A DNA stretch of 64,000 bases, taken from NCBI GenBank assembly GCA_964521625.1, contig CAZFSM010000001.1, positions 186,001 to 250,000 of the forward strand, in the 5' to 3' direction. The position numbers and the translations under genes are program-made. Positions 34,040 to 43,213 of this stretch are shown here, one piece after another. Positions within the stretch are counted from its first letter, which is position 1. The number at the start of each line of letters is the position of its first letter. Below the pieces are notes generated by a model. That model saw nothing but the letters and a program-made list of their open reading frames with translations, was not told the DNA's origin and did not search any database. This stretch comes from UBA1444 sp964521625 (lineage in GTDB: Bacteria > Bacillota > Negativicutes > UBA1444).

Positions 34040-34942
34040 ATGGAAAACGCCACGTCGCAAACTGCTCCAGAAACTGCAGAAAAAATAGTTTTCAAAAAAC
34101 AAAGCCAATGGAAAGAAGTATGGCGCATGTATAAAAAAAATAAAGGCGCGATGATCGGGCTGGTGTTGTTTTCGTTTATTCTGATTATGCTTGCCGCAGC
34201 GGAGTTAATTGTTCCATATTCAGCGGCAACCAAAGGCGTTTTTTCTCAGATTAACCAACCACCGTCGGCAGCGCACATATTTGGTACGGATTCTTACGGG
34301 CGTGATGTGTTCGCCAGAGTTCTGTACGGTGGCCGAACATCTTTGCTTGTCGCTATAATTGCAACGATGTCATCTTGTGTGATCGGCAGTACCCTAGGCG
34401 CGATATCAGGTTACTTCGGCGGCAAAGTTGACAGCATTATCATGCGGTCTCTGGATATTTTCATGTCCATTCCGGATATTCTGTTTACCATGGCAGTGGT
34501 TTTTGCGTTAGGGGCAAATTTTCAAAACTTATTGATCGCGCTTACTCTGGCGTATTTCACCAACTATGTGCGGCTAGTGCGCTCACAGGTGTTAACCCTT
34601 TCGGAACAGGATTACGTCGAGGCTGCAAAGGCGGGGGGGTCAGGCAGTACCCGCATCATTCTTTCCCACATTTTGCCCAATGCCATGGGCGTAATTATTG
34701 TCAATACCACATTGAATGTCGCCAAAATCATTCTCTATGAGTCGACCTTAAGCTTTCTGGGCCTCGGTATGCCGCCGCCCGCACCGGAATGGGGACTGAT
34801 GCTGGCCGAAGCGAGAGAATTTATGCGTGCGGCGCCGCACCTATTATTCTTCCCTACAATGGCAATTGTCGTGGCTGCTTCTTCAATTAACTTAATCGGC
34901 GACGGTCTGCGTGACGCACTTGATCCTCAGCTGAAATCATAG
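34040..34942 (+). CDS. Peptide ABC transporter permease (DppC family)
   Basis: A protein of about 300 residues with the DppC N-terminal extension, the phrase HIFGTDSYGRDVFARVLYGG near residue 78, and the EAA loop DYVEAAKAGGSGSTRIILSH near residue 190. The ATG at 34040 is 4 nt after the dppB-type stop, with AAGGGG just upstream, so translation is coupled. An in-frame ATG at 33992 lies inside the upstream gene and is not favoured. Confidence 0.92.
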   Translation: MENATSQTAPETAEKIVFKKQSQWKEVWRMYKKNKGAMIGLVLFSFILIMLAAAELIVPYSAATKGVFSQINQPPSAAHIFGTDSYGRDVFARVLYGGRTSLLVAIIATMSSCVIGSTLGAISGYFGGKVDSIIMRSLDIFMSIPDILFTMAVVFALGANFQNLLIALTLAYFTNYVRLVRSQVLTLSEQDYVEAAKAGGSGSTRIILSHILPNAMGVIIVNTTLNVAKIILYESTLSFLGLGMPPPAPEWGLMLAEAREFMRAAPHLLFFPTMAIVVAASSINLIGDGLRDALDPQLKS

Positions 34943-34966
34943 CGCTATGGGGGAAGGAAAAAGTTT

Positions 34967-35971
34967 ATGAATAGTGAACCGATTTTAGATATCAAAAATC
35001 TAAAAGTAATTTATCAAACCGATTTGGAAACCGTTGCGGCGATAAACGGCATTGATTTGACAATCAGTAAAGGCAAGACTCTCGGATTGGTTGGCGAAAC
35101 CGGCGCTGGTAAAACTACGACAGCACTTTCGATCATGCGGCTTTTGCCAGAGAGAACCGGCAAGATATTAAGTGGCGAAATTAATTTTTCCGGACAAGAT
35201 TTACTAAATCTGCCGCCACTGGAAATGCGCAAGGTCAGAGGCAACCAGATTGCGATGGTCTTTCAGGACCCGATGACTAGCTTAAATCCGGTTATGACGG
35301 TGGGCGAACAAATTGCCGAAGCCATTAATTTGCATAATCCTGATTTAAGTGCGGCTGAAACTGAAAAAATAGTGGAAAACGCGCTATCGATGGTGGGCAT
35401 CCTGCCCAGCAGAAAAATTGAATATCCGCATCAGTTTTCCGGCGGCATGAAACAACGGGTTGTCATTGCCATGGCCATTGTTTGTGAGCCTAGCTTGCTG
35501 ATTGCTGATGAGCCAACCACGGCCCTCGATGTAACCATCCAAGCGCAGGTGCTGATGATGATCCGAGAATTGCGTGATCGGCTGGGTACTTCAATGCTGA
35601 TGATTACGCATGACCTGGGGATTGTAGCCAAAATTTGCGATGAAGTCGCCGTGATGTACGCAGGAGAAATTATCGAATCTGGAACAGTGTTTGATATTTT
35701 TACGAGCAAAAGACGCCACCCCTACACGCAAGGTCTGTTCGATTCCATACCGAGTCTGAGTTCGCGCTCTACACGGTTGCAACCGATCCAGGGACTAATG
35801 CCTGACCCGTCAAATTTGCCTAAAGGATGTTATTTTTCGCCCAGATGCAAGCACTGTATGGAAATTTGCACCAAGGAACACCCCAGGAAGGTAATCGAAG
35901 GCACCCATACGCTGCTTTGTCATCTTTTCAGTGAGTCGTCTGCTGGGCAAAAGCCAGAGGGGGAAGAATAA
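34967..35971 (+). CDS. Peptide ABC transporter ATP-binding protein (DppD family)
   Basis: A 334-residue ATPase with Walker A GETGAGKTTT near residue 44, signature FSGGMKQRVVIAMAI near residue 157, Walker B LLIADEPTTALD near residue 178 and the C-terminal oligopeptide-transporter domain with a cysteine cluster (GCYFSPRCKHCMEIC) near residue 285. That cluster is typical of DppD/DppF proteins and may bind iron-sulfur. It abuts the DppF-type gene directly. Confidence 0.94.
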   Translation: MNSEPILDIKNLKVIYQTDLETVAAINGIDLTISKGKTLGLVGETGAGKTTTALSIMRLLPERTGKILSGEINFSGQDLLNLPPLEMRKVRGNQIAMVFQDPMTSLNPVMTVGEQIAEAINLHNPDLSAAETEKIVENALSMVGILPSRKIEYPHQFSGGMKQRVVIAMAIVCEPSLLIADEPTTALDVTIQAQVLMMIRELRDRLGTSMLMITHDLGIVAKICDEVAVMYAGEIIESGTVFDIFTSKRRHPYTQGLFDSIPSLSSRSTRLQPIQGLMPDPSNLPKGCYFSPRCKHCMEICTKEHPRKVIEGTHTLLCHLFSESSAGQKPEGEE

Positions 35972-36937
35972 ATGGGCGCCGCCAGAACACCGTTGCTCGA
36001 AACGGTTAATTTACGAAAGTTGTTTAAATTGCCTGGTGGGGCTCATCTCCATGCGGTTGATGGAATAAATTTAAAAGTCTATGCAGGCGAAACGGTCGGT
36101 GTTGTGGGTGAATCAGGCTGTGGCAAGAGTACTCTCGGCCGGACGATTCTACGATTGCTGGAGCCAACCTCGGGCCAGATACTGTTTAACGGCGCCGATA
36201 TTACACAGTTGAAGTCGAGTAAAATGCGCGAGCTGCGCAAAGAGATGCAAATCATTTTTCAGGACCCATATTCAAGCATTGATCCGCGCAAGTCAGTCAT
36301 TGAAGTGATTGCCGAGTATATGTTTATTCACAACACATTTCCGACCAAAGTGGCCATTTATAACCGTGCGGCCGAGTTAATGGATCTGGTGGGCCTGGCA
36401 AGAAGATATGCCAACTCCTATCCGCATGAACTGGACGGAGGCCGCCGACAACGGATCGGTATAGCCCGGGCCTTGTCGTTGAACCCCAAGTTTATTGTCT
36501 GCGACGAACCTGTATCAGCTCTGGACGTCTCCATTCAGGCGCAGATCTTAAATCTGTTAATGGATTTGGCCGATGAACTTGGTCTTACCTACATGTTTGT
36601 TACACATGACCTGAGCGTGGTAAAGCACATTTCAAATAAAATAATGGTCATGTACCTGGGAAAATGCGTTGAAATGGCGCCGTCGGACGAATTGTTCATG
36701 AATCCGTTGCACCCCTATACCAAGGCGTTGTTATCAGCGATACCGGAGCCTGACATTTCGAAGCGCGATGAGGAATTTATGCTGATCAAAGGCGAAATCT
36801 CGAGCCCGATTAATGTTAAACCGGGCTGCCGGTTTGCGGCTAGATGCAATTTTGTTTCCGAAATTTGCACAGGCAGCGATATTGAATTAAAAGAAGTATC
36901 CCCCGATCATTTTGTTGCGTGCACATTATGCAGGTAG
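35972..36937 (+). CDS. Peptide ABC transporter ATP-binding protein (DppF family)
   Basis: A 321-residue ATPase with Walker A GESGCGKSTLGR near residue 46, signature ELDGGRRQRIGIARAL near residue 152, Walker B FIVCDEPVSALDVS near residue 173 and the C-terminal cysteine region GCRFAARCNFVSEIC. Its signature reads DGGRR instead of the usual SGGQR, a small but unusual change in the LSGGQ loop. It starts at the base after the DppD-type stop. Confidence 0.93.
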   Translation: MGAARTPLLETVNLRKLFKLPGGAHLHAVDGINLKVYAGETVGVVGESGCGKSTLGRTILRLLEPTSGQILFNGADITQLKSSKMRELRKEMQIIFQDPYSSIDPRKSVIEVIAEYMFIHNTFPTKVAIYNRAAELMDLVGLARRYANSYPHELDGGRRQRIGIARALSLNPKFIVCDEPVSALDVSIQAQILNLLMDLADELGLTYMFVTHDLSVVKHISNKIMVMYLGKCVEMAPSDELFMNPLHPYTKALLSAIPEPDISKRDEEFMLIKGEISSPINVKPGCRFAARCNFVSEICTGSDIELKEVSPDHFVACTLCR

Positions 36938-36948
36938 GAGGAGTTAAA

Positions 36949-38115
36949 ATGATTTTAGGTGTATTAAAAGATATTAAGCATGGCGAAAACCGGGTGATGC
37001 TTACGCCGCTTGAAGTGTCGACGATCGTTGAAAATGGTCACAAAGCTTATGTACAAAGTGACAGTGGGCTTTCGGCGGGTTTTCCTGATGAAGCCTATGA
37101 AAAAGCCGGCGCTGAAATTTGTCATTCGGCTGAAGAAATTTATGCCAAGTGCGATTTTGTCGTTAAAGTAAAAGAAATCGAGCCGGCAGAATATGAACTG
37201 CTTAGAGAAGGCCAGATTGTTTACTGTTGCATCCATCCGGCGGCGCATCCGGAAGAAGTGCAGGCGCTGCTTAAACACAAAGTTGCTGCGATTACCGCTG
37301 AAGACAGCCATCGCAACGGGTCGCCCAACTGCGAAGCAGCAGGAAAACAGGGGGCATTGTTCGGTTTGGAGTCAATGTTGACTACCAACGGCGGCAAAGG
37401 AAAATTTGTCAGCGGTTTTGCCGGTGCGCCAGGGATGAACGTTTTGATTTTGGGCGGCGGGATTGTCGGTAGAGGCGCCCTGGAAATCCTCCACGACCTG
37501 GGCGCGACGATTACATTGATGGATGTAAATTTAGGCATTATGCAAGATATCAGAAGAACCTACGGAAATGACATCAATACGGTTTATTGTACCAAAGAGT
37601 CGATTCAACAAGTCCTGCCAACAACGGATATGGTGATTAACTGTGTCCGCTGGCCCAAAGAGAGAAAAGACTTTTTGATCACGAAAGAAATGTTGAAGCT
37701 CATGGAACCGGGCTCTGTACTTGTTGATATCAGCAATGATGACCCGGGGGCTATTGAGTCGAGCCGCGAGACATCGCATGATGATCCGCGCTATGTCGTG
37801 AATGGCGTTGTGCATTTTTGCGTAAGCAACATCCCCAGCGCAGTCGCGCACTCGACGTCGGTAGTTATTGCGGCTGAAGCGCTGCCAATGTTTTTAAACA
37901 TCATGAATAACGGCGTCGCGGAGGCCTGTGTCACGGATGGATACATCAGGCGCAGTCTGACTACCTATAACGGTGTGCTGACTCACGAAGAAACTAGTGC
38001 GATTCAAGGCTTGCCGTGGATGCGGCCGGAAGACGCACTAAAAATAAGTGATAGGCAGTTAGCACCTGCACCGCCGGCAACTTCAACCAGGTCGACGAAT
38101 TTTATTAAAGTGTAA
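36949..38115 (+). CDS. Alanine dehydrogenase/PNT family amino acid dehydrogenase, divergent
   Basis: A protein of about 388 residues with the AlaDH fold: GENRVMLTP near residue 13, the pyruvate-site lysine in KVKEIEP near residue 70, the catalytic histidine region IHPAAHPE near residue 95 and NAD-binding ILGGGIVGRGALEI near residue 170. The usual IDQGGCFE segment is replaced by SNDDPGAIE, and the usual active-site N-M-P is N-I-P. It may therefore use another amino or imino acid. GGAGGAG lies 8 nt before the ATG. Its location as the last gene of the Dpp operon suggests that it deaminates an imported amino acid. Confidence 0.82.
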   Translation: MILGVLKDIKHGENRVMLTPLEVSTIVENGHKAYVQSDSGLSAGFPDEAYEKAGAEICHSAEEIYAKCDFVVKVKEIEPAEYELLREGQIVYCCIHPAAHPEEVQALLKHKVAAITAEDSHRNGSPNCEAAGKQGALFGLESMLTTNGGKGKFVSGFAGAPGMNVLILGGGIVGRGALEILHDLGATITLMDVNLGIMQDIRRTYGNDINTVYCTKESIQQVLPTTDMVINCVRWPKERKDFLITKEMLKLMEPGSVLVDISNDDPGAIESSRETSHDDPRYVVNGVVHFCVSNIPSAVAHSTSVVIAAEALPMFLNIMNNGVAEACVTDGYIRRSLTTYNGVLTHEETSAIQGLPWMRPEDALKISDRQLAPAPPATSTRSTNFIKV

Positions 38116-38167
38116 TAGCCGCCGGCTAATTTGCTGCGCTATAATGTGAATAGTAGCCATAGCTAAA

Positions 38168-38192
38168 GGGGAGTGTTTCATCAACACTCCCC
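38168..38192 (+). terminator. Hairpin at the end of the Dpp operon
   Basis: GGGGAGTGTT and AACACTCCCC form a 10-bp perfect stem with a 5-nt loop, about 50 bp after the dehydrogenase stop. The T-tract is poor. Confidence 0.65.
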
Positions 38193-38264
38193 TGCTAACT
38201 TGCGGTAGCTTATAGAATTCGGTGGACCGCACAGCGGAAGCTTGACAGAAATGGAGCAGGAACT

Positions 38265-39155
38265 ATGGACAAGGAAAAAGCCAGGCGTCTGGCCGGGATC
38301 GGTTATGTGAATCTGGCGACGCTTGTGTGGGCGTCCAACATGGTAATTGGCCGGATGGTCCGCGATGATATCGGCCCGATCACGCTTTCGGCTGCACGGT
38401 TTACGGTCGCCGCCCTGTTTTTTATCATTTTATTGCAACAGACGCCGAAGTTGCAGCGGCCTGCGGGTTCGGTGCTATGGCTATTGGCGGGTATGGCGCT
38501 GGTCGGCGTGCTGATGTTCTCCCCGTTGCTATATTTGGGGTTGCACTATACAACCGCGATCAACGGAACCATCATCAATGGCACGGGCCCGTTACTGACA
38601 GGATTACTGGCAGCGATACTGATCAGGGAACCGATGTCCGGACGTCAGATCGTCGGGGCTGTTGTGGCGCTGCTGGGCGTATTGTATCTGATTTCCGGCG
38701 GTTCGTTGAATTTCTGGCAGCAGGCGCAATATAATCTGGGCGACATTCTGGTCCTAATCGCGGTTGCCACCTGGGGGATCTATTCTGTGTTGTCCAGTCG
38801 GGTGACGCGACTGATTCCCGCCGTTGTTGCCACCGCCTGGTCTATCTTTCTCGGGCTTCCCGTGTTATGGGGTCTGGCTATATGGGAAATTTATACTGCG
38901 CCGATTGCGTTAAGTTTCAAACTGCTGGCTGTTGTGACCTACCTCGGTATTGGTCCGGCCGCGATTGGTTTTTATGCCTGGAATCAGGGCGTGGCCCGTT
39001 TAGGGGCCAGCGGGGCGATGGTGTTTTACAATACATTGCCGCTGTATGGCGCATTACTGGGCGCATGGTCCCTGGGCGAGCCGATCGGCCAGGCCCATAT
39101 CGTCGGCGGGGTGCTGATCGTTGGCAGCGGGCTATGGGCGTCACGCAAACCTTGA
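38265..39155 (+). CDS. DMT superfamily (EamA) transporter
   Basis: A 296-residue protein with ten predicted helices formed by two EamA repeats. The first has LATLVWASNMVIGRMV near residue 16 and the second LVLIAVATWGIYSVLSSRV near residue 165; the phrase GPLLTGLLAAILIREPMSG near residue 108 is typical. It is a metabolite exporter of unknown substrate and is transcribed alone, converging on the sensor gene at 39169. Confidence 0.88.
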   Translation: MDKEKARRLAGIGYVNLATLVWASNMVIGRMVRDDIGPITLSAARFTVAALFFIILLQQTPKLQRPAGSVLWLLAGMALVGVLMFSPLLYLGLHYTTAINGTIINGTGPLLTGLLAAILIREPMSGRQIVGAVVALLGVLYLISGGSLNFWQQAQYNLGDILVLIAVATWGIYSVLSSRVTRLIPAVVATAWSIFLGLPVLWGLAIWEIYTAPIALSFKLLAVVTYLGIGPAAIGFYAWNQGVARLGASGAMVFYNTLPLYGALLGAWSLGEPIGQAHIVGGVLIVGSGLWASRKP

Positions 39156-39168
39156 CGTTGTACAGCTA

Positions 39169-41658
39169 TCAATGCGGGGCGGATTGCTCCATCAGGGCGG
39201 CGAACTGATCGACCAGAACCGGATCAAATTGACTGCCGGCGCAGCGGCGCAGTTCAGTCAATGCAACCTGAGTCGCCACTGCCTTGCGGTAGGGGCGGTC
39301 GTTGGTCATGGCATCAAAAGCGTCGGTGATCGACAAAAGTCGGCACTCCAACGGAATCGCTTCGCCTTTGAGACCCAGCGGGTAGCCTTTGCCATTCCAC
39401 CATTCCTGGTGCTTCAGGATCCAGTTGGCAATCGGCGCTAAATCGGGCGTGGACATGGCGATGCGGTGGCCAATTTCGCAACGCTGTTTCATAATCTTCC
39501 ATTCTTCGGCATCCAAGGCGCCCTTTTTGAACAAAATGCTGTCAGGGATGCCGACTTTGCCGATGTCGTGAAAATGGGCAAACAGCCGTAGATCGGGTAG
39601 GCTGCGTTCGGGCAGTCCTAGTTTGCGGGCAAAGGATTCCGCCAAAACCTGTAAACGGTCACCGTGACCTTCGGTGATAAAGTCTCGCGCCTCCAGGGCT
39701 TTTACCAGCCCTTGCACGATTGCACTGCGGGCGCTGAGTTTTTGGTGAAGTTTTACCCGGTACATATTGTTGTCCGCTTCTTTGAACAACAGATTCATGT
39801 CCGGCGGCGATTGGCGGGACAGCGCAAACCCGACAGACATGCTAATCGGCATCGGGTTTTTGGCGTTATAGGCAGTGATCTGCTGTTTGATGCGACGGCA
39901 GGCTTTATCAAAGATTCGCGTCGAATTTGTATTGAGCAATACCACGAATTCATCGCCGCCGATCCGAGCGATCACATCGCCGGCGCGAAATGCCAAACGC
40001 AGAATTTCGGCGACATCTTTCAGGATTGCATCACCAGCGTTGTGACCCAGAGAATCGTTGATAATTTTTAGTCCGTCTACGTCACAGATGAGCAGTCCGG
40101 CCAGTCCGTCCCGCTGTTTTTCCAGGCGGCGCATCTCTTCTTCGAAAAAAGTTCGATTATATAAACCGGTTAAGGCATCGTGCAGGCTGAGATGTTTCAA
40201 CTGACTCTCCATGAGCGTTCGCTCGGTAATGTTGCGGCAGATAGCAAGCACCTCATCGTCGCCGTTATGGGAGAAGCGCGCCTCAAAGTAGTCGGTTTTT
40301 CCGTTGGAATCCACTTGATATTCGAAAACTTGCACAGCTTTGGTGTCAATGGCCCGTTTCAAGTTCCGAACTGTCAAATCAACAAGCTCGGTGGGGAAAA
40401 CATCTTCAATGGTCCGGCCCAAAAAAACTTCCGGCGGCACCAGCAAAGGATCGGGGCCGGCTTTGAAGTCAAGGATAGTCCCAGTTTTGCTGAACATAAA
40501 CATCAGGTCGGGAATCGCGCTAAGCATCGCCTGCTTTGTAGCCTGCGACTTTAACAGCGACGCTTCGGCAGCCTGCTTTTTCTGAAGTTCCTGCTGGTAA
40601 GAGTCCATTAATAAGGCATTGGCTAACGCTAGCGAAGCAAGTTCGGCAAATCTGTTGAGAATATCGACTTCTGCCGCGCCAAAAGACTTGCCTGTTTCGC
40701 AATACGCCAGTCCAATGGTTCCGATGACTTCGCTATTCGCCTTCAGTGGGACCTGTAGCACGGTTTTGATGTCATCAAACTGAGTCGATTGTGGGTTGTG
40801 ACTTTTCCATTCGGCATAGTCAGGCACGACAACCGGGTAGCCAGTTTTTTTGACCTGGCCGATAATTCCCTGATCCGCATCAATTTCCCGGCCGATATCC
40901 TGTTGGTAAATACCGGTTCCCTGTGTGCGGCGGAACCTTTGGCGGTCTTTGTCGAAGACGTAGAGGAAGCCATGTTCGGTCCCGATCAGTTTGCCTGCGC
41001 CGCTAACAATCATTGACAATAGTTCGTTCGTGTCGCACCGACCCATCAGTCCTAACGCTGTTTCATGCAATGACGACAACAGGGCGTTTTGCCGACTGAT
41101 CTGCGACTCTTTTTCTTGCAGCAGGGAAAACTGCGACCGGAGTTCTTCTTCGGACGCCATCAATTCTTCATTGCCGGCCGTGAGTTCTTCGTTGGCAGCG
41201 ATCAAGTCTTCATTTAGCGCCAGCTGTTTTTGTTCGTTGTCAATTAGGGTCTGTTCAACGGATACAATATCGGTGATGTCGCGAATAACACTGATACCGG
41301 CTTCGATTCCGACTATTTCCAGTATTTTAGCGCTGACCTCAACAGGGAACACCTCGCCGTTTTTACGGCGATGCTGGGTGCGAAACAAGGCGCCTGAGGC
41401 GAGAGCCGCCTTGAGTTGGTCAGTGACCAGATATTCCGTCTCTTTGGCGCGCAAATCAAAAACCGTCAGCTGCAGTAACTCGGCGCAAGTGTAACCATAA
41501 GCTTTAGCTGCGGCCTGATTGGCATATAGAATTCTCCCTTCGGCCTGGACGACCCAGATGATATCCCGAGTCTGATCGAGAATTTGATAAAAAAATTCCA
41601 GACTCGCCTGTGTTAAAGGGCCTTTTGCCTGATGGAAGGGAGATTGCAAACCCAACAC
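39169..41658 (-). CDS. PAS-GAF-PAS-GGDEF-HD-GYP cyclic-di-GMP signalling protein
   Basis: An 829-residue soluble protein. Order: PAS (about 20-130), a coiled coil rich in NEEL repeats (135-190), GAF (195-350), a second PAS (370-480), GGDEF (490-640) and HD-GYP (645-825). The GGDEF signature is intact at 567-571 with an RAGD inhibitory-site motif five residues before it. The phosphodiesterase metal site HFHDIGK (695-701) and GKGYP (756-760) are also intact. Both synthesis and breakdown of c-di-GMP are thus possible in one protein. The GTG start is uncertain. Confidence 0.92.
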   Translation of the reverse strand: MLGLQSPFHQAKGPLTQASLEFFYQILDQTRDIIWVVQAEGRILYANQAAAKAYGYTCAELLQLTVFDLRAKETEYLVTDQLKAALASGALFRTQHRRKNGEVFPVEVSAKILEIVGIEAGISVIRDITDIVSVEQTLIDNEQKQLALNEDLIAANEELTAGNEELMASEEELRSQFSLLQEKESQISRQNALLSSLHETALGLMGRCDTNELLSMIVSGAGKLIGTEHGFLYVFDKDRQRFRRTQGTGIYQQDIGREIDADQGIIGQVKKTGYPVVVPDYAEWKSHNPQSTQFDDIKTVLQVPLKANSEVIGTIGLAYCETGKSFGAAEVDILNRFAELASLALANALLMDSYQQELQKKQAAEASLLKSQATKQAMLSAIPDLMFMFSKTGTILDFKAGPDPLLVPPEVFLGRTIEDVFPTELVDLTVRNLKRAIDTKAVQVFEYQVDSNGKTDYFEARFSHNGDDEVLAICRNITERTLMESQLKHLSLHDALTGLYNRTFFEEEMRRLEKQRDGLAGLLICDVDGLKIINDSLGHNAGDAILKDVAEILRLAFRAGDVIARIGGDEFVVLLNTNSTRIFDKACRRIKQQITAYNAKNPMPISMSVGFALSRQSPPDMNLLFKEADNNMYRVKLHQKLSARSAIVQGLVKALEARDFITEGHGDRLQVLAESFARKLGLPERSLPDLRLFAHFHDIGKVGIPDSILFKKGALDAEEWKIMKQRCEIGHRIAMSTPDLAPIANWILKHQEWWNGKGYPLGLKGEAIPLECRLLSITDAFDAMTNDRPYRKAVATQVALTELRRCAGSQFDPVLVDQFAALMEQSAPH

Positions 41659-41838
41659 CCCCGGAATTATTCGCTGCAGGAACCGACTGCTTGTGCTAAT
41701 GGTTTAATTCCATATAGAGTGAATGATTCCTGCCGTAGTAAAGATTGCGCTCAAAAAAAGGAATTCTTCGTTGCAAGTCAAATAATTACTATAGATGAAA
41801 AGTGAGGAGAATGCCAAAATAAAGGAAGGGGTAGAAAC

Positions 41839-43074
41839 ATGTTTTCGTTGGGCAACGTGACTCGGAACACTATCGCCATGGTTCTGGCCGGCGGCAAAGG
41901 TGAACGGTTGGGACAAATTACCACAAATCGCCCCAAACCCTGTGTTTCTTTCGGCGGCAAGTACAAGATCATCGACTTCGTTTTGAGCAATCTGTTTAAC
42001 TCCGGTATTAAAAAGGTTTATGTGTTGACCCAGTATCGGGCCTATCCCCTGAACAAGCATATTAAAGAGTTTTGGTCGCGCTTAATTGGCCATGGTGAGT
42101 TCTTTGACACCATTTCGCCGGAAACGAACAGTGACAGTGAAGAGTGGTTTAAAGGAACAGCGGATGCAATTTATCAATTTCTGCACTTTGTCGAAGCAAC
42201 CGATGCCGATTACATTGCGATTTTTGGCGGCGACCATATCTACAAAATGGATGTCAGCCAGATGATCGGCTATCATATTATGAATCGGGCCGATATTACT
42301 GTTGCCGCATTGGAGGTTTCAGCCGCCGATGCGACCCGGTTCGGCATTTTTGCCGTCGATGAAGATTTCCGCGTGACTGCTTTTGCCGAGAAGCCGGCGA
42401 AACCACAGCGGATCCCTGAACGTGAAACTTGCTTTGCCTCAATGGGCAATTATATCTTTTCTACCCGCAAGTTGATCGAAGTCCTCAAGGAAGGCAAGAA
42501 AAAACATGACGATCTCGATTTCGGCAAACATATCATTCCGATGATGCTGGAAAAAGGCGACCGGGTATTTACCTATAACTTCGGCGATAATATGATTCCC
42601 GGCATGAAACCGGAAGAGCGCGGTTATTGGAAAGATGTCGGTACGATTGAATCCTATTATGACGCCAATATGGACCTGGTCAACGTGGCGCCGCAACTGA
42701 ACCTGTACAACTATCGCTGGCCGATTCTGACCAATCAGGGGAATCTGCCGCCGGCGAAAACAGTGTTTGATGAAGAAGGACGGCGGGGCGAAAATATCAG
42801 CGCTTACGTTTGCGGCGGCTGCATTACCAGCGGCAGTACGGTTCGGCGTTCGATCATTGGGCCGCGCTGCAAGATTAACAGCTACAGTCTGATTGAAGAT
42901 TCGATTCTGTTCGACAATGTGGAAACCGGCCGCAATGTAAAGATTAAACGGGCGATTATCGATGAAGATCTGCGAATTCCCGAAGGGACCGAGATTGGCT
43001 ATGACCATGACGCTGACCGGGCGCGCGGTTATACGGTAACCGAGAGTGGCATTGTGGTGGTAACCAAGGTTTAA
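41839..43074 (+). CDS. glgC: Glucose-1-phosphate adenylyltransferase
   Basis: A 411-residue ADP-glucose pyrophosphorylase. The nucleotide-binding segment AMVLAGGKGERLGQITTNRP opens the protein, FGGDHIYKMD near residue 133 holds the catalytic aspartate, and a left-handed beta-helix domain (SIIGPRCKINSYSLIEDSIL) closes it. AGGAAGGGG lies before the ATG. It makes ADP-glucose for glycogen. No glgA, glgB or glgD is adjacent, which is unusual. Confidence 0.95.
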   Translation: MFSLGNVTRNTIAMVLAGGKGERLGQITTNRPKPCVSFGGKYKIIDFVLSNLFNSGIKKVYVLTQYRAYPLNKHIKEFWSRLIGHGEFFDTISPETNSDSEEWFKGTADAIYQFLHFVEATDADYIAIFGGDHIYKMDVSQMIGYHIMNRADITVAALEVSAADATRFGIFAVDEDFRVTAFAEKPAKPQRIPERETCFASMGNYIFSTRKLIEVLKEGKKKHDDLDFGKHIIPMMLEKGDRVFTYNFGDNMIPGMKPEERGYWKDVGTIESYYDANMDLVNVAPQLNLYNYRWPILTNQGNLPPAKTVFDEEGRRGENISAYVCGGCITSGSTVRRSIIGPRCKINSYSLIEDSILFDNVETGRNVKIKRAIIDEDLRIPEGTEIGYDHDADRARGYTVTESGIVVVTKV

Positions 43075-43082
43075 ACCAGATA

Positions 43083-43150
43083 TGTCATTGCGACAAAGTG
43101 CGACTCCCCGTCTTGCTGGCCGGCGAAGCAACCGCGTTTATCAACGCGGG
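43083..43150. repeat. Possible REP-like intergenic palindromic element
   Basis: The gap after glgC starts with GTCATTGCGAC and continues to GAAGCAACCGCG, resembling dispersed GTCATTGCGA...GAAGCAA intergenic repeats seen in many bacteria. The end CCGCGTT-TATC-AACGCGG is a perfect hairpin that could act as the glgC terminator. Only one copy is visible in this window. Confidence 0.35.
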
Positions 43151-43213
43151 GAATTTCGCCCGGCCAATTTTTGACAGGGGTGCAAAGCAGCGGCAGAGGA
43201 GTTGTTCCTGTTG

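Noticed and set aside
43083..43150. c-di-GMP (GEMM) riboswitch in the gap before the phosphatase gene
   Set aside because: This was tempting given the c-di-GMP genes around it, but the conserved GEMM core and tetraloop receptor sequences are absent. It looks more like a dispersed palindromic repeat.
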